Source: Mycolicibacter arupensis
Lineage (GTDB): Bacteria > Actinomycetota > Actinomycetes > Mycobacteriales > Mycobacteriaceae
DNA: 64,000 nucleotides
Reading direction: 5' to 3'
NCBI RefSeq assembly: GCF_002086515.1
Contig: NZ_MVHH01000002.1
Coordinates: forward strand, 62,001-126,000
Each line of letters starts with the position of its first letter. The first letter of the stretch is position 1. Made by a program: the position numbers and the translations under genes. The notes beneath the pieces are model-generated. The model ran no database searches, had not been told where the DNA came from, and saw only the letters and a program-made list of their open reading frames with translations. Positions 47,997 through 60,814 of the stretch are shown here, in pieces.

Positions 47997-49408
47997 TCCG
48001 GATCCCTTCCGAAAAGGGAGCGAGCAGCTCCCGCGGTGACCACCGATCCGGTGATCACAATACCGGCCCCGGAGGCTTGCCCCTCGGAGTCGAACTCGTC
48101 AACCAAGGCCGTTGCCGCGTCGATCGCATCTTCCAGCGTCTCCGTGGTGACCACTCGATCATCACCGAAGTACTTTGCCGCGGCCACGGTGAGCATTTCG
48201 ACGTCCATTGCCCGAGGAGAACCGTTGTGAGTCACAACAATTCGGTCAAATGCCGGCTCCAGAGCCGCCAGAATCCCGTCCACGTCCTTGTCTGCCATCA
48301 CACTGACAACGCCGATCAGATAGCGGAAGTCGAAGTCTTCGGCCAGGGCCTGGGCCAGTACGGCGGCACCGGCCGGATTGTGCGCGGCGTCGATAAAGAC
48401 GGTGGGCGAACTACGCATTCGTTCCAGCCGACCTGGGCTGCGCGCAGCGGCGAACCCCGCCCGAACCGTGTCGACATCGAGTTGGCGCTCGGCACCGGCC
48501 CCGAAGAAGGCTTCCACCGCCGCCAGTGCCAGCACCGCGTTGTGTGCCTGATGCTCACCGTGCAACGGCAGGAAGATGTCCGAATACACTCCGCCGAGCC
48601 CCTGCAGCTCCAGTACCTGCCCTCCGACCGCGAGTTGACGGCTACGGACTGCGAATTCCGAATTCTCCCGCGCCACTGCGGCATCGGCGCGCACGGACTG
48701 CGCCAGCAACACCTCCATGACCTCGGGCTTCTGACGGGCGATCACCGCCACGGTGTCGATCAGCTCATCCGGCGAACGGTGGATGATCCCGGCCTTCTCG
48801 GCCGCGATTCCGGCGATGTCCTCGCCGAGGTAGTCGACATGGTCGATTCCGATCGGAGTGATGACCGCGACGGGCGCGCCGACGACGTTGGTGGCGTCCC
48901 AGCGACCACCCATGCCAACCTCCACCACGGCGACGTCGACCGGGGCGTCGGCGAAGGCCGCGAACGCCATCCCGGTGAGCACCTCGAACTTGCTCATCGC
49001 CGGCCCACCGTCGGCCTGTGAAGACGCGTCGACCATCTGCACGAAGGGCTCGATCTCGGCGTAGGTCTCCACATACCGCCCCGGGCTGATCGGCCGGCCG
49101 TCGATCGCGATGCGCTCGACCGCCGACTGCAGGTGCGGGCTGGTGGTGCGTCCGGTGCGGCGGGAGAACGCGGTCAGCAGCGCGTCGATCATCCTGACCA
49201 CCGAGGATTTTCCGTTGGTGCCCGCCACGTGAATGGAGGGGTAAGCGCGCTGCGGAGATCCGAGCAGCTCCAGCAGGGCAGTGATCCGGGTCAGGCTCGG
49301 TTCGATCGTGGTTTCGCCCCATCGCTGATCAAGCAGGTGCTCGACCTGAAGCAGCGCTGCGATCTCGTCGGGAGTGGGCTCGGTGATGTCGATCGGCTGA
49401 TCGGTCAC
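47993..49408 (-). CDS. folC: Folylpolyglutamate synthase / dihydrofolate synthase
   Basis: 471 aa. Mur-ligase-like: [24 protein letters not shown] (P-loop), [57 protein letters not shown]. Adds glutamate to folates, perhaps also to dihydropteroate. GTG 49408 overlaps the valS stop (GTGA). Confidence 0.95.
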   Translation of the reverse strand: MTDQPIDITEPTPDEIAALLQVEHLLDQRWGETTIEPSLTRITALLELLGSPQRAYPSIHVAGTNGKSSVVRMIDALLTAFSRRTGRTTSPHLQSAVERIAIDGRPISPGRYVETYAEIEPFVQMVDASSQADGGPAMSKFEVLTGMAFAAFADAPVDVAVVEVGMGGRWDATNVVGAPVAVITPIGIDHVDYLGEDIAGIAAEKAGIIHRSPDELIDTVAVIARQKPEVMEVLLAQSVRADAAVARENSEFAVRSRQLAVGGQVLELQGLGGVYSDIFLPLHGEHQAHNAVLALAAVEAFFGAGAERQLDVDTVRAGFAAARSPGRLERMRSSPTVFIDAAHNPAGAAVLAQALAEDFDFRYLIGVVSVMADKDVDGILAALEPAFDRIVVTHNGSPRAMDVEMLTVAAAKYFGDDRVVTTETLEDAIDAATALVDEFDSEGQASGAGIVITGSVVTAGAARSLFGRDPE

Positions 49409-52044
49409 GTCAGGCCCGCCAGTCGCGCGGTGATGCGCTCCACTTCGTCACGGGCCAACTGCTGACGGGCGCGGATCTTGTCGACTACCGCCTCAGGTGC
49501 CTTGCCCAGGAATTCGCCGTTGCCCAGCTTTGCCGAGGTGGCATCGAGGTCCTTGCGCGCGGCGGCCAGGTCCTTTTCCAAACGGCGGCGTTCGGCAACG
49601 ACATCAACGGTCCCGGAGGTGTCCAGTTCGACGACGACGGTGCCGCGAGCCAGTCGCACCTCGACGGTGGCCGACGGCGCGAAGCCCTCCCCCGGCTCGG
49701 TCAGCCAGGCCTGGGAGGCCACTGCTGCCACCTGGGTGGCCAGGTCGGCGTCGTCGATACCGGTGAGCCGGGCCGGGACCTTCTGCCGATCCCGCAGCCC
49801 CTGGTCGCTGCGGAAGCGGCGGATCTCGGTGACCAACTTCTGCATATCGGTGATCCGTTGCGCGGCAACTTCGTCCAAGGCGATGCCCGACGATGCCGGC
49901 CAGTCCGCGATCACCAGTGACTCCGCGCCGGTGAGTTCTTGCCACAGGGTTTCGGTGACGAACGGGATCACCGGGTGCAGCAGCCGCAACAGGGTGTCGA
50001 GCACCTCGGCGAGCACGGCTGTGGTGTGGGCCAGTCCCTGCCCCAGCTGGGTCTTGGCCAATTCGACGTACCAGTCACAGAACTCGTCCCAGGCGAAGTG
50101 GTACAGCGCCTCGCAGGCCCGGCCGAACTCATAGCCGTCGAACGCCGAATCCACTTCGGCGCGAACCTCTTCCAAGCGCCCCAGGATCCACCGGTCGGCG
50201 TCTGTCAGCACGTCAGCAGCCGGAAGAGGCGCCGGCGAGGCGCCGTTCATCAGCGCGAACCGGGTGGCGTTGAACAGCTTGGTGACGAAGTTCCTCGATG
50301 CCCGGGCATGATCCTCGCCGATCGACAGGTCACTGCCGGGGCTCGCGCCGCGGGCCAGGGTGAACCGCAGGGCATCGGCGCCGAACAGCTCCACCCAGTC
50401 CAGCGGGTCGATACCGTTACCCCGCGATTTACTCATCTTGCGGCCGTGTTCGTCGCGGATCAGGCCATGCAGGAACACATTCCGGAACGGCACCTTGCCC
50501 TCGGGCAGCGCCTCGTCGCCACCGACGAACGTGCCGAACATCATCATCCGGGCGACCCAGAAGAACAAGATGTCGTAGCCCGTCACCAACACGCTTGTCG
50601 GATAGAACTTCTCCAACTCCGGCGTCGCGTCGGGCCAGCCCATCGTGGAGAACGGCCACAACCCGGACGAGAACCAGGTGTCGAGCACATCGGGGTCCTG
50701 CTCCCAGCCCTGCGGCGGGGTCTCGTCCGGCCCGACACAGACCTTCTCGCCATTGGGGCCATGCCAGATCGGGATGCGGTGCCCCCACCACAGCTGGCGC
50801 GAGATGCACCAGTCGTGCATGTCGTCGACCCAGCTGAACCAGCGCGGTTCCAGGCTCTTCGGGTGGATGATGGTGTCCCCGTTGCGGACAGCATCGCCGG
50901 CCGCCTTGGCCAGCGAGGAGACGTCGACCCACCACTGCATCGACAGTCGCGGTTCGATGACCTCGCCACTGCGCTCGGAATGCCCAACGCTGTGCAGGTA
51001 AGGCCGCTTCTCGGCGACGATCCGGCCTTGGGCGGCCAGCGCTTCGCGCACCGCGACCCGCGCCTCGAAGCGGTCCATCCCGTCGAACTGTGTTCCGGTG
51101 CCGGTGATCCGCGCACGTTTGTCCAGGATCGTCGGCATGTCCAGCTGGTGGCGCAGACCGATCTCGAAGTCGTTGGGGTCGTGGGCGGGGGTGACTTTGA
51201 CCGCTCCGGTGCCGAATTCGGGGTCAACGTGGGCGTCGGCGACCACGGCGATCTCGCGGTCCAAGAACGGGTGCGGCAACGAGCTGCCCACCAACGCGCG
51301 GTACCGGTCGTCGTCGGGGTGGACCGCTATCGCGGTGTCACCGAGCATGGTCTCGAGCCGGGTGGTGGCCACCACGATATGAGGCTCGGTGTCGTCGAGC
51401 GAGCCGTACCGGAACGACACCAGCTCACCCTCGATGTCTTCGTACTTGACCTCGAGGTCGCTGATCGCGGTTTCCAGCACGGGAGACCAGTTGACCAGTC
51501 GTTCGGCCTGGTAGATCAACCCCGCGTCGTAGAGCCGCTTGAAGATGGTGCGCACGGCCCGCGACAGGCCGTCGTCCATGGTGAAGCGTTCGCGACTCCA
51601 GTCCACGCCGTCACCGAGCCGGCGCATCTGGCCACCGATGGTGCCGCCGGACTCACGCTTCCAGTCCCACACCTTCTCGACGAACAGCTCGCGACCGAAG
51701 TCTTCCTTGGTCTTGCCGTCGGCGGCCAGCTGCCGCTCGACCACACTCTGCGTCGCGATACCGGCGTGGTCCATGCCCGGCAGCCACAACACCTCATAGC
51801 CCTGCATCCTCTTACGGCGGGTCAGCACATCCATCAGGGTGTGGTCGAGCGCATGCCCCATGTGCAAGCTGCCGGTGACATTCGGTGGGGGCAGCACGAT
51901 CGAGTAGCCGGGCTTGTCACTGGTGGGGTCCGCCGTGAAGTAGCCGGCATCCACCCAACGCTGGTAGATCGCGTCCTCTACCGCACCCGGCTCCCAGGAC
52001 TTGGGCAGGTGATCGGCGCTGGCGGCGTTGGGAGTGTCAGTCAC
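49405..52044 (-). CDS. valS: Valyl-tRNA synthetase
   Basis: 879 aa. HIGH motif in [28 protein letters not shown] in [17 protein letters not shown]; editing domain between; anticodon-binding helical domain; and a C-terminal coiled coil ([26 protein letters not shown]...). GTG start 52044. Heads valS-folC-DUF4233 with overlapping stop/start codons. Confidence 0.97.
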   Translation of the reverse strand: MTDTPNAASADHLPKSWEPGAVEDAIYQRWVDAGYFTADPTSDKPGYSIVLPPPNVTGSLHMGHALDHTLMDVLTRRKRMQGYEVLWLPGMDHAGIATQSVVERQLAADGKTKEDFGRELFVEKVWDWKRESGGTIGGQMRRLGDGVDWSRERFTMDDGLSRAVRTIFKRLYDAGLIYQAERLVNWSPVLETAISDLEVKYEDIEGELVSFRYGSLDDTEPHIVVATTRLETMLGDTAIAVHPDDDRYRALVGSSLPHPFLDREIAVVADAHVDPEFGTGAVKVTPAHDPNDFEIGLRHQLDMPTILDKRARITGTGTQFDGMDRFEARVAVREALAAQGRIVAEKRPYLHSVGHSERSGEVIEPRLSMQWWVDVSSLAKAAGDAVRNGDTIIHPKSLEPRWFSWVDDMHDWCISRQLWWGHRIPIWHGPNGEKVCVGPDETPPQGWEQDPDVLDTWFSSGLWPFSTMGWPDATPELEKFYPTSVLVTGYDILFFWVARMMMFGTFVGGDEALPEGKVPFRNVFLHGLIRDEHGRKMSKSRGNGIDPLDWVELFGADALRFTLARGASPGSDLSIGEDHARASRNFVTKLFNATRFALMNGASPAPLPAADVLTDADRWILGRLEEVRAEVDSAFDGYEFGRACEALYHFAWDEFCDWYVELAKTQLGQGLAHTTAVLAEVLDTLLRLLHPVIPFVTETLWQELTGAESLVIADWPASSGIALDEVAAQRITDMQKLVTEIRRFRSDQGLRDRQKVPARLTGIDDADLATQVAAVASQAWLTEPGEGFAPSATVEVRLARGTVVVELDTSGTVDVVAERRRLEKDLAAARKDLDATSAKLGNGEFLGKAPEAVVDKIRARQQLARDEVERITARLAGLT

Positions 52045-52104
52045 CGGTCAATTCTAGGAACGTCGGCCAGGCAATTCCCTAGGAGGGAGGTGTCACCGAC
52101 AAAA

Positions 52105-52130
52105 GCCCCCGGACCTGCAGTGATCCGGGG
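52105..52130 (-). terminator. Intrinsic terminator after the DUF937 gene
   Basis: Stem CCCCGGA / TCCGGGG (52107-52113, 52124-52130) with a ten-base loop. On the minus strand it is followed by GCTTTTG, so it stops transcription from the DUF937 gene before valS. Confidence 0.78.
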
Positions 52131-52155
52131 CCTTGATCGATTGATTTCGGCGGGG

Positions 52156-52746
52156 CTACTTCTTGCCGCCGAGCAGACCGCCGAGGATGTCGCCGATGGC
52201 GCCGCCGGTCTTGCCGCCGATCATGTTGCCCAGGATGCTGCCCATCGACTGGTTCTTCGGGGCACTGCCACCGGCCATTCCACCCAGAATGCTGCCCAGC
52301 ACGTCGCCGAGGCCGCCGCCTGAAGCCTGCTCCTGGGCCGGCTCGGCCTTCTGCCCGGTCAGCTGCTTACCGATGTAGGCAAGCACGATTGGCGCGATGA
52401 TCGGCAGCAGCTTCTGCAGCAGGTCGTTGTTGCCGGCACCGGCACCAGACAGCGCCGAGGCGACCTGGCTGGTGTCGTTGCCGCCGAAGATGGTGGAGAT
52501 CACCTGCTGGCCGTCGGACTGGCTGGCGCCCAGTGCATTGTCCAACAGCCCAGCAGCAGCGAAGGTGGCGGCGGAGTTGACGATCGTGTCGGCTTGCCCG
52601 GGGTCTTGAGCGTTCTGGCTCAACCCGCCGACCAGTACGGGCACCAGGGTGCGAATGGTGCTGTCCACCTCAGCCGAGTCGGCGCCGAGCTGGTTGGCGA
52701 TGTCTTGGATGGGGATCTGAGCGAAGAGGTCGTCGAGGCCGGCCAT
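52156..52746 (-). CDS. DUF937 family protein, 196 aa
   Basis: Begins MAGLDDLFAQIPIQDIANQL and shows the DUF937 pattern: LGADSAEVDSTIRTLVPVLVGGLSQNAQDPGQADTIVNS, with a hydrophobic middle (LLPIIAPIVLAYIGKQL). The last ~60 residues are Gly-rich repeats (GGGLGDVLGSILGGMAGG; GSILGNMIGGKTGGAIGDILGGLLGGKK). ATG 52746 follows AGGTGG. Own promoter and terminator. Function unknown. Confidence 0.82.
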   Translation of the reverse strand: MAGLDDLFAQIPIQDIANQLGADSAEVDSTIRTLVPVLVGGLSQNAQDPGQADTIVNSAATFAAAGLLDNALGASQSDGQQVISTIFGGNDTSQVASALSGAGAGNNDLLQKLLPIIAPIVLAYIGKQLTGQKAEPAQEQASGGGLGDVLGSILGGMAGGSAPKNQSMGSILGNMIGGKTGGAIGDILGGLLGGKK

Positions 52747-52845
52747 GAGTGATTCCACCTTCTTTGCTGGGTGCTGCTGGGGGCAGCGGTCGAAAACGAC
52801 ACTAGCGGAAAGATCTGTGCACGGCACCGGCGAATTTGGCGGCAC

Positions 52846-54102
52846 TCAGCGCAGCCGGGTGACCGTGAGTGTCACGCCCGCCGCGGGCAGTCTGGCCAGC
52901 AGTACGTCGCCCATCGCGGCCGCCGGAGTGAGCACGCCATAGCGCTCGGGCAGCGCGTCTCGGTCCAGCGCCAAGGCCAGCGCACTCTCACCCAGCAGCA
53001 CCGAGGTGGCTTGGTAGCCGGGGTCGCCCTGCTGCGCCATCTCCACGCGGTAGCGCGCTCCGCCGCTCGTCCTCGTGTAGGTCTCGATGCGGTAGTAGCC
53101 GCTCTCACGGCGGCTTCGGCTGGGTCCGGTTCCCGGCTTGGGCAACGCCCGTTCGAGCAGTGCGGGCGGCACCAGCCGTACAAGGTGCCCACCGAAGGCG
53201 AAGCTGGCCCTGCTCAGCCCGGTCGCCAACCCGGCCAGCGCAGGTGCGGCGGCCGACGAGCCGCAGCTCATGTGCTCGGCGTAGCGGAAACGGCGGCCGT
53301 AGGCCCAGCCCAGCAGGCCGTTACTACGGCGCACGATCCGGGTGTTGACCGGCGCCATGGCGAAACCGGCCGTCCAGATGCCGTCCAGTTCCGCCGCGAT
53401 GTCCCCGCCGCGCCGCCAGGACAGATCTGGCTCGGCGCCCAATCGGGGTTCGGCGGGTCGATCCGAGCTGAGGGTGTAGGGGTCGCGAAGCTGCCGCTGA
53501 GCCTGGGGGTCGCCGGCGGCGGTTCCCAGGAACTCGACCATCGAGGCGAGTGTGCCCCCGGACGCCCCACCGGAGGCTCCCCGCACCACCAGGTCGGTGT
53601 CGAGCAACTCACCGGTGTTGTCCTCCTGCGCAGCCCGATACAGGGCATACACGCTGATGTCTGAGGGTATGGAGTCGAAGCCGCAGCCATGCACGATCCG
53701 ACTCCGGTTGGCGGCGGCCTGCTCGTGGTAGCGGTCGATACTCTCCCGCACGAACAGCGTCTCCCCGGTGAGGTCGACGTAATCGGTGCCCGCCGCGGCG
53801 CAGGCCGCGACCAAGGGCATTCCATAGCGGGTGTAGGGGCCGACAGTGCTGATAACGACCCGAGCGCGGGCCGCCATCGCATTCAGGGTGGCCGGCTGGC
53901 CGGCCTCGGCGACCATGATCGGCCAGTCTTGGGCAACGGCGCCGAGTTGAGCGCGGACCTCGCCCAGCCGCTCCGCGGAGCGGCCCGCCAATCCGATGCG
54001 GGCGCCGCCACCGGCGCGAGCCAGGTAATCAGCGGTCAGTTTCCCCGCAAATCCAGTGGCGCCATAAAGGATGACGTCGAGTTCACGTGAGGTGTCAGAC
54101 AC
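52846..54102 (-). CDS. Trans-acting enoyl reductase / saccharopine dehydrogenase-like (Rv2449c family)
   Basis: 418 aa. N-terminal Rossmann motif LDVILYGATGFAGKLTADYLARAG, GRSAERLGEV, VVISTVGPYTRYGMPLVAACAAAGTDYVDLTGE, and HGCGFDSIPSDI, shared with mycobacterial trans-acting enoyl reductases (Rv2953) and saccharopine dehydrogenase-like proteins. Its own substrate is unknown. GTG 54102 matches the length of Rv2449c; upstream starts are not supported. Read after rpfE, but a strong hairpin lies between. Confidence 0.86.
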   Translation of the reverse strand: MSDTSRELDVILYGATGFAGKLTADYLARAGGGARIGLAGRSAERLGEVRAQLGAVAQDWPIMVAEAGQPATLNAMAARARVVISTVGPYTRYGMPLVAACAAAGTDYVDLTGETLFVRESIDRYHEQAAANRSRIVHGCGFDSIPSDISVYALYRAAQEDNTGELLDTDLVVRGASGGASGGTLASMVEFLGTAAGDPQAQRQLRDPYTLSSDRPAEPRLGAEPDLSWRRGGDIAAELDGIWTAGFAMAPVNTRIVRRSNGLLGWAYGRRFRYAEHMSCGSSAAAPALAGLATGLSRASFAFGGHLVRLVPPALLERALPKPGTGPSRSRRESGYYRIETYTRTSGGARYRVEMAQQGDPGYQATSVLLGESALALALDRDALPERYGVLTPAAAMGDVLLARLPAAGVTLTVTRLR

Positions 54103-54143
54103 CCGCCCGACGCTACTCGGCGGCCCAGCCACGCTTCGATGAC

Positions 54144-54174
54144 GACGGCGCCGGGTTGCTCGCCCGGCGCCGTC
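54144..54174 (-). terminator. Strong hairpin after rpfE, without U-tract
   Basis: Perfect 12-bp stem GACGGCGCCGGG / CCCGGCGCCGTC with a seven-base loop. There is no T run on either side, so it is a terminator of the hairpin-only type often found in mycobacteria, placed 23 bases after the rpfE stop. Confidence 0.65.
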
Positions 54175-54196
54175 CTCCTAGAGCTGGGGTGATTGG

Positions 54197-54616
<420 letters not shown>

Positions 54617-54910
54617 CTAGGTCAGGCACGACAGCGGGGGCAGGTGTGCCCGCCGGGGATGACACCCGGCACCGCGGTGGCGTTCGAGGGGCCGCCCGCG
54701 GCCCCGCTCACACGCGGTTCCGTCGATTTACTTTGTTTGCCCGTTTTTAGGGCGAATGGAACTTACGAAACATTCATACGGCGAGTCCAACCGCATGACG
54801 CCAATATCTCGACTAGATCACGAAAACATCACGCCGCAGACGACTTTTATTTCCGCAGGTCAGCAGAGGATTTTCCGGGCCGAGCGGCGCAGAATCGGCC
54901 GCGCGCAATC

Positions 54911-54924
54911 GTGAGTCAGATCAC
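54911..54924. promoter_or_regulatory. Possible CRP/cAMP-receptor site upstream of rpfE
   Basis: Symmetrical GTGA-GTCAGA-TCAC matches the core of the mycobacterial CRP consensus (TGTGA-N6-TCACA) without the outer T/A. It is ~390 bases upstream of rpfE, so a promoter nearby would be required. Tentative. Confidence 0.35.
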
Positions 54925-55067
54925 CAGGTTTTTGTGGCCCAGGCCACGGTAAAGGAGCGGTCAAGAAGCCTCTTGCGCGCCGATTCCGCCGCAAATCCGT
55001 GTCTACAGGCGCCTCAGCAGCAACTTTTGCCACAGTATTCGCAGATCAGCGCGCTGAGCGCGGCGAA

Positions 55068-55087
55068 CCCGCCCCGGAAGGGGCGGG
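55068..55087. terminator. Perfect GC hairpin with GGAA loop
   Basis: CCCGCCCC (55068-55075), loop GGAA, GGGGCGGG (55080-55087). No T run follows on either strand. It may be a hairpin-only terminator for the mobA operon, whose stop is at 55364, or part of a leader RNA. Confidence 0.35.
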
Positions 55088-55363
55088 ATCTGCGGGACAA
55101 CGGTCCAGCACGAGATTGGACATGAACAAACAGGGCCATAGCCGGGACCGGCTTCGGCGGCCGGGCAGAATCGAGCTCGGTATCAATCCCGTTGCACTAC
55201 AAGCATTTCGAGCACCCAGCGATGGCTATCGCGTCGTGCACATTACTCGCCCCGCCAATATTCTCTGCATCTCAGGCAGATAATACGGCGATTTATTTCG
55301 GGTGGTGATACTGCCGATGAAGGCTTTACCAGAAGCCGCGAACGGTATTTGCTGCCGGGCGAA

Positions 55364-55948
55364 TCACAGCAGGCCGTTGATATCGTCAGCCGTGTTGAGG
55401 TTGGCCAGTGGGGATGCATCGGTCAGAACGATGCGCCGGACGTCGGCGCTCTCGACCAGGGCACCCACCCGGCGTTCCCCCGCCGCCACGAGGGCATCGA
55501 CAGTCGCGGCCAGCGCGGTCCGGTACACCCCCGCCAGATAGTGGTCACGTCCCGCGGCAGGCAACACGACGTCGGCCCCGGACTGGCTCGACTCCTCGCC
55601 CAACTGATCGATCAGTTCCGTTGTCAGAAAAGGCATATCGACCGCGCACACGAACGCGCGGAGGGCACCGTGGCGCGCTGCGGCGCGCAACCCCAGCCCG
55701 ATGGCCGGCAAGGGGCCCAGCCCGGGGACCTCGTCACGCAGGACCTGCGCAGCAAGTGCGGGCAGCACCTGTCCCTGGGCGGCCACCACAAAGACCGGAC
55801 CACAGTTCCGCGCCACCACCGCGACCAGATGTTCCACCAGGGTCAGGCCATTGAAGCGGCCCGGCACCGTCAGCGTGGCCTTATCGCGGCCCATCCGGCG
55901 CGATGCGCCGCCGGCCAGCACGACACCGGCCAGCCGACCGGTTGTCAT
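55364..55948 (-). CDS. mobA: Molybdenum cofactor guanylyltransferase
   Basis: 194 aa. N-terminal GTP-binding signature [35 protein letters not shown], and [15 protein letters not shown]. Transfers GMP to molybdopterin. ATG 55948 begins four bases after the korB stop (TCA at 55953), so it is co-transcribed with korAB as in M. tuberculosis (Rv2453c). Confidence 0.92.
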   Translation of the reverse strand: MTTGRLAGVVLAGGASRRMGRDKATLTVPGRFNGLTLVEHLVAVVARNCGPVFVVAAQGQVLPALAAQVLRDEVPGLGPLPAIGLGLRAAARHGALRAFVCAVDMPFLTTELIDQLGEESSQSGADVVLPAAGRDHYLAGVYRTALAATVDALVAAGERRVGALVESADVRRIVLTDASPLANLNTADDINGLL

Positions 55949-55952
55949 GTCG

Positions 55953-57038
55953 TCAGTCGACGGTCCAAGTGTCGCGACCACGCAACAGCGACTGCAGCGC
56001 GGCGGTGTCGCTCGCGGTCGACTGCCGGGCCTCGGCGACCTGCGCGCGGGCCAGGTCGTCGTAGGTGGGCTTGGTGACCTTGCGGAAAATGCCCATCGGG
56101 AAGTGCGACAGGTCCTGCTCGGAGAGCCGCGACAGCGCGAAGGCATACGAGGAGTCGGCCTGGGTGGCGTCGTGCACCACGATCTGCTCGGGTGACACAT
56201 CGGCGGTCTTGGCGACCTCGAGCCCGAAACCGGACCTGATGACGCAGTGCTCTCCCTCGGCACCGAACACGATGCGCTCCCCGTGCCGGACGTTGATGAT
56301 GCGGCTGTCCGCACCGTCCTTGCGCAACAGGTCGAAGGAGCCGTCGTTGAACACCGGGCAGTCCTGCAGGATCTCCACCAGCGCCGAACCGCGGTGCTCC
56401 ATCGCGCCTTGCAGGACCTCGGTGAGGCCCTTGCGGTCGGAGTCCAGGGCGCGACCGACGAACGTCGCCTCGGCGCCCAGGGCCAGCGAGATCGGGTTGA
56501 ACGGGTTGTCCAGCGAACCGAAGGGCGTCGACTTGGTGATCTTGCCGGTCTCCGACGTGGGCGAGTACTGCCCCTTGGTCAGACCGTAGATCCGGTTGTT
56601 GAACAGCAGGATGGTGATGTTGACGTTGCGCCGCAGCGTGTGGATCAGGTGGTTGCCGCCGATCGAGAGGGCGTCGCCGTCACCGGTGATCAGGAACACC
56701 TTGAGGTCTTCGCGGGCGGTGGCCAGCCCCGTGGCGAACGTCGGACCGCGGCCGTGGATCGAGTGCACGCCGTAGGTGTTCATGTAGTACGGGAAACGGC
56801 TCGAGCAGCCGATACCGCTGACGAACACCACGTTCTCCCGGCGCAGGCCCAGCTCGGGAAGGAAGCCACGGATCGTGTTGAGGATGACGTAGTCACCGCA
56901 CCCCGGGCACCACCGCACCTCCTGGTCGGAGGTGTAGTCCTTGGCCTTCTGCGGCTCGTCGGTGGTGGGCACCCCGGTCAACGAGGTCAGCCCCAGGTCG
57001 AGACCCACGAGCGTGTCGGCTGATTCGGTGGTGGTCAT
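55953..57038 (-). CDS. korB: 2-oxoglutarate:ferredoxin oxidoreductase, beta subunit
   Basis: 361 aa. Binds thiamine diphosphate and an iron-sulfur cluster: [64 protein letters not shown] with GDG-x(24-30)-NN motif ending in [14 protein letters not shown]. Makes succinyl-CoA from 2-oxoglutarate with KorA, an alternative to the dehydrogenase. ATG overlaps the korA TGA. Confidence 0.95.
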   Translation of the reverse strand: MTTTESADTLVGLDLGLTSLTGVPTTDEPQKAKDYTSDQEVRWCPGCGDYVILNTIRGFLPELGLRRENVVFVSGIGCSSRFPYYMNTYGVHSIHGRGPTFATGLATAREDLKVFLITGDGDALSIGGNHLIHTLRRNVNITILLFNNRIYGLTKGQYSPTSETGKITKSTPFGSLDNPFNPISLALGAEATFVGRALDSDRKGLTEVLQGAMEHRGSALVEILQDCPVFNDGSFDLLRKDGADSRIINVRHGERIVFGAEGEHCVIRSGFGLEVAKTADVSPEQIVVHDATQADSSYAFALSRLSEQDLSHFPMGIFRKVTKPTYDDLARAQVAEARQSTASDTAALQSLLRGRDTWTVD

Positions 57039-58975
57039 GAGTTCGCTCCCGCTGTGCCCGCAATGGTGACCGCCGCGGCCTTGGCCAGCGACGCCTTCTC
57101 GTTCTCCCGATCGGCCAGCGTGCCAGCCAGCGCGTCGTCGATGATCCCCTCGATCTCATCGGCCAGGAACGCCTGGCCGGTCACCTTCGTGACCGACTGG
57201 ATGTCGACCAGGTAGCGACCCCGCAGCAGCAGCGCCAGCTGGCCCAGGTTCATCTCCGGCAGCACCACCTTGGCGTAGCGTCGCAGCACCTCGCCCAGGT
57301 TGGCCGGCAGCGGGTTGAGGTTCCGCAGGTGGGCCTGGGCGACCTTGATACCGCTGCGCCGGACCCGCCGGCAGGCCTCGGCGATCGGACCGTAGGAGCT
57401 GCCCCAGCCCAGCATCAGCAGCTCGGCGTCCCCGGACGGGTCGTCGACCACCAGGTCGGGCACCTTGATGCCGTCGACCTTGGCCTGCCGCAGCCGCACC
57501 ATCAGGTCGTGGTTGGCCGGCTCGTAGGAGATCGCCCCGGAGCCGTTGGCCTTCTCCAGCCCACCGATCCGGTGCTCCAGGCCCGGGGTGCCGGGGATGG
57601 CGAACTGGCGGGCCAGCGTCTCCGGGTCGCGCGCGTAGGGCGCGAAGTCCTCGCCGGCCTTGGCCAGGTTCTGCTCGATCGGCTCCATCGAGGCCACGTC
57701 CGGGATGCGCCACGGTTCGGAACCGTTGGCGATCGCGCCGTCGGAGAGCAGCACCACCGGGGTGCGGTAGGTCACTGCGATCCGAACGGCTTCGACGGCC
57801 GCGTCGAAGCAATCCGACGGCGTGCACGGGGCCAGCACGGCAACCGGCGACTCACCATTGCGCCCGTAGAGGGCCTGCATCAGATCGGCCTGCTCGGTCT
57901 TGGTGGGCAGGCCGGTGGACGGGCCGCCGCGCTGGACATTGATCAGCAGCAGCGGCAGCTCGGTCATCACGGCCAGGCCCAGCGCCTCGGCCTTGAGAGC
58001 CAAACCGGGACCGGAGGTGCTGGTGACACCGAGCGCACCGCCGTAGGAGGCGCCGATCGCCGCACCGATACCGGCGATCTCATCTTCGGCCTGGAAGGTG
58101 AGCACGTTGAAGTTCTTGTACTTGGACAGCTCGTGCAGGATGTCCGAGGCCGGGGTGATCGGGTAAGTCCCCAGCACTACCTGGGTGTTTGCCAGCTGGC
58201 CGGCGACGATCACGCCGTAGGCCATCGCGGTGTTGCCCGAGATCTGGCGGTACTCGCCCGCTGGCAACTTGGCCGGGGCGATCTCATAGGTGGTCCCGAA
58301 CGCCTCGGTGGTCTCGCCGTAGTTCCAGCCCGCCTTGAGCGCCAGCACGTTGGCGTCGGCCACGTCGGGCTTCTTGGCGAACTTCTCCTTGATGAAGCGC
58401 TCACTGCTCTCGAGCTCACGGCCGTACATCCACGACAGCAGGCCGAGGGCGAACATGTTCTTGGCCCGCGCCCCGTCCTTCTTGGTCGCGCCGATAGCCT
58501 CGACCGCACCCAGCGTCAGGGACGTCATGGCGACCGGGACCACGACGTAGTCGGAGAGTTCCTCGGTCTCGAGCGGGTTGGTGTCGTAGCCGATCTTGGC
58601 CAGGTTGCGCTTGGTGAACTCGTCGGAGTTGACGATCACCATGCCACCGCGCGGCAGGTCCCCGATGTTGGCTTTGAGCGCCGCAGGGTTCATCGCCACC
58701 AATACGTCGGGGCGGTCGCCGGCGGTGAGGATGTCGAAGTCGGCGATCTGGATCTGGAAGGACGAGACGCCCGGCAGGGTCCCCTGAGGTGCGCGGATCT
58801 CGGCAGGGTAGTTCGGCTGGGTGGCCAAGTCATTGCCGAAAAGTGCCGCTTCAGAGGTGAAGCGATCGCCGGTGAGCTGCATGCCGTCGCCGGAGTCACC
58901 AGCGAACCGGATCACGACCTTCTCGAGTTTTTGGCGCCCGGGTGCCGACCCGACTCCGTTACCACTCGGCCCCAC
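57035..58975 (-). CDS. korA: 2-oxoglutarate:ferredoxin oxidoreductase, alpha subunit
   Basis: 646 aa. A fused gamma-alpha chain: N-terminal gamma domain (VIRFAGDSGDGMQLTGDRF; NYPAEIRAPQGTLPGVSSFQIQIAD), then the alpha domain with YPITPASDILHELSKYKNF, AEDEIAGIGAAIGASYGGALGVTSTSGPGLALKAEALG and QRGGPSTGLPTKTEQADLMQALYG. GTG 58975 has GGAAGG seven bases upstream; other in-frame starts are upstream of it with less support. In M. tuberculosis an MFS gene lies between korA and clpX; here clpX follows after 288 bases. Confidence 0.94.
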   Translation of the reverse strand: MGPSGNGVGSAPGRQKLEKVVIRFAGDSGDGMQLTGDRFTSEAALFGNDLATQPNYPAEIRAPQGTLPGVSSFQIQIADFDILTAGDRPDVLVAMNPAALKANIGDLPRGGMVIVNSDEFTKRNLAKIGYDTNPLETEELSDYVVVPVAMTSLTLGAVEAIGATKKDGARAKNMFALGLLSWMYGRELESSERFIKEKFAKKPDVADANVLALKAGWNYGETTEAFGTTYEIAPAKLPAGEYRQISGNTAMAYGVIVAGQLANTQVVLGTYPITPASDILHELSKYKNFNVLTFQAEDEIAGIGAAIGASYGGALGVTSTSGPGLALKAEALGLAVMTELPLLLINVQRGGPSTGLPTKTEQADLMQALYGRNGESPVAVLAPCTPSDCFDAAVEAVRIAVTYRTPVVLLSDGAIANGSEPWRIPDVASMEPIEQNLAKAGEDFAPYARDPETLARQFAIPGTPGLEHRIGGLEKANGSGAISYEPANHDLMVRLRQAKVDGIKVPDLVVDDPSGDAELLMLGWGSSYGPIAEACRRVRRSGIKVAQAHLRNLNPLPANLGEVLRRYAKVVLPEMNLGQLALLLRGRYLVDIQSVTKVTGQAFLADEIEGIIDDALAGTLADRENEKASLAKAAAVTIAGTAGANS

Positions 58976-59213
58976 GGCCCCGCCTTCCCTCACTGTCCGA
59001 CTCGGGCCCGCACAGCACCGCTGGCGCACCCCAAAAATTTTTCTGTCACTGGCAGTACCGATTATTGCACCGCTCTTATAGACCATACGACGCCACACCG
59101 GGTCAGAAATGGGCTTACTCAGTGTTAAATGTCGATGTCACACCGGGGTTCACGGGCAAGTTGACGCCGAAATGTGGTTTTCATCACGCTTGCCCGCCGA
59201 CCAAGTCTAAGAA

Positions 59214-59240
59214 AGCAAAGTACTGGCGAGTAACTTTGCT
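59214..59240 (-). terminator. Terminator after clpX
   Basis: AGCAAAGT (59214-59221) and ACTTTGCT (59233-59240) form a perfect 8-bp stem with an 11-base loop. On the minus strand it is followed by TTCTTAGACTT, moderately T-rich. A palindrome CTCGGCGCGCCGAG overlaps its right edge, starting at 59239. It lies 24 bases after the clpX stop. Confidence 0.6.
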
Positions 59241-59263
59241 CGGCGCGCCGAGCGCCGTCCCGA

Positions 59264-60547
<1,284 letters not shown>

Positions 60548-60814
60548 AGTGCGTTAGGACCTACTTCCTGTTCGCCGTCTGTCGTCGGGGTGCCGGTGTT
60601 CTGCTCCGACGCTACCCGTTCATTCCGGTGCGAGGCGACCGATAAGGCCGAATCGCGTCGTTGGTATTCATCACTGGCCCTGCCTGCCTGCTCCAAGAAC
60701 ATATCGCCCGATGCGCCACACCCGGGGTGTGACGCGCTGGCGTGGCGTGAGCGTTTCGGGGCGTTACCCGGATGTGAGAGACACCCGAGGTCGTCCCGCC
60801 CTACAGTGGCGGCC

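Noticed and set aside
49939..52323. 794-residue plus-strand frame opposite valS
   Set aside because: Antisense shadow of valS; composition is Gln/Arg/Val/Gly-rich as typical for such shadows.
54999..55283. 94-residue plus-strand frame in the rpfE-mobA gap
   Set aside because: No ribosome site, no domain, composition is not protein-like; kept only as part of the unexplained stretch.
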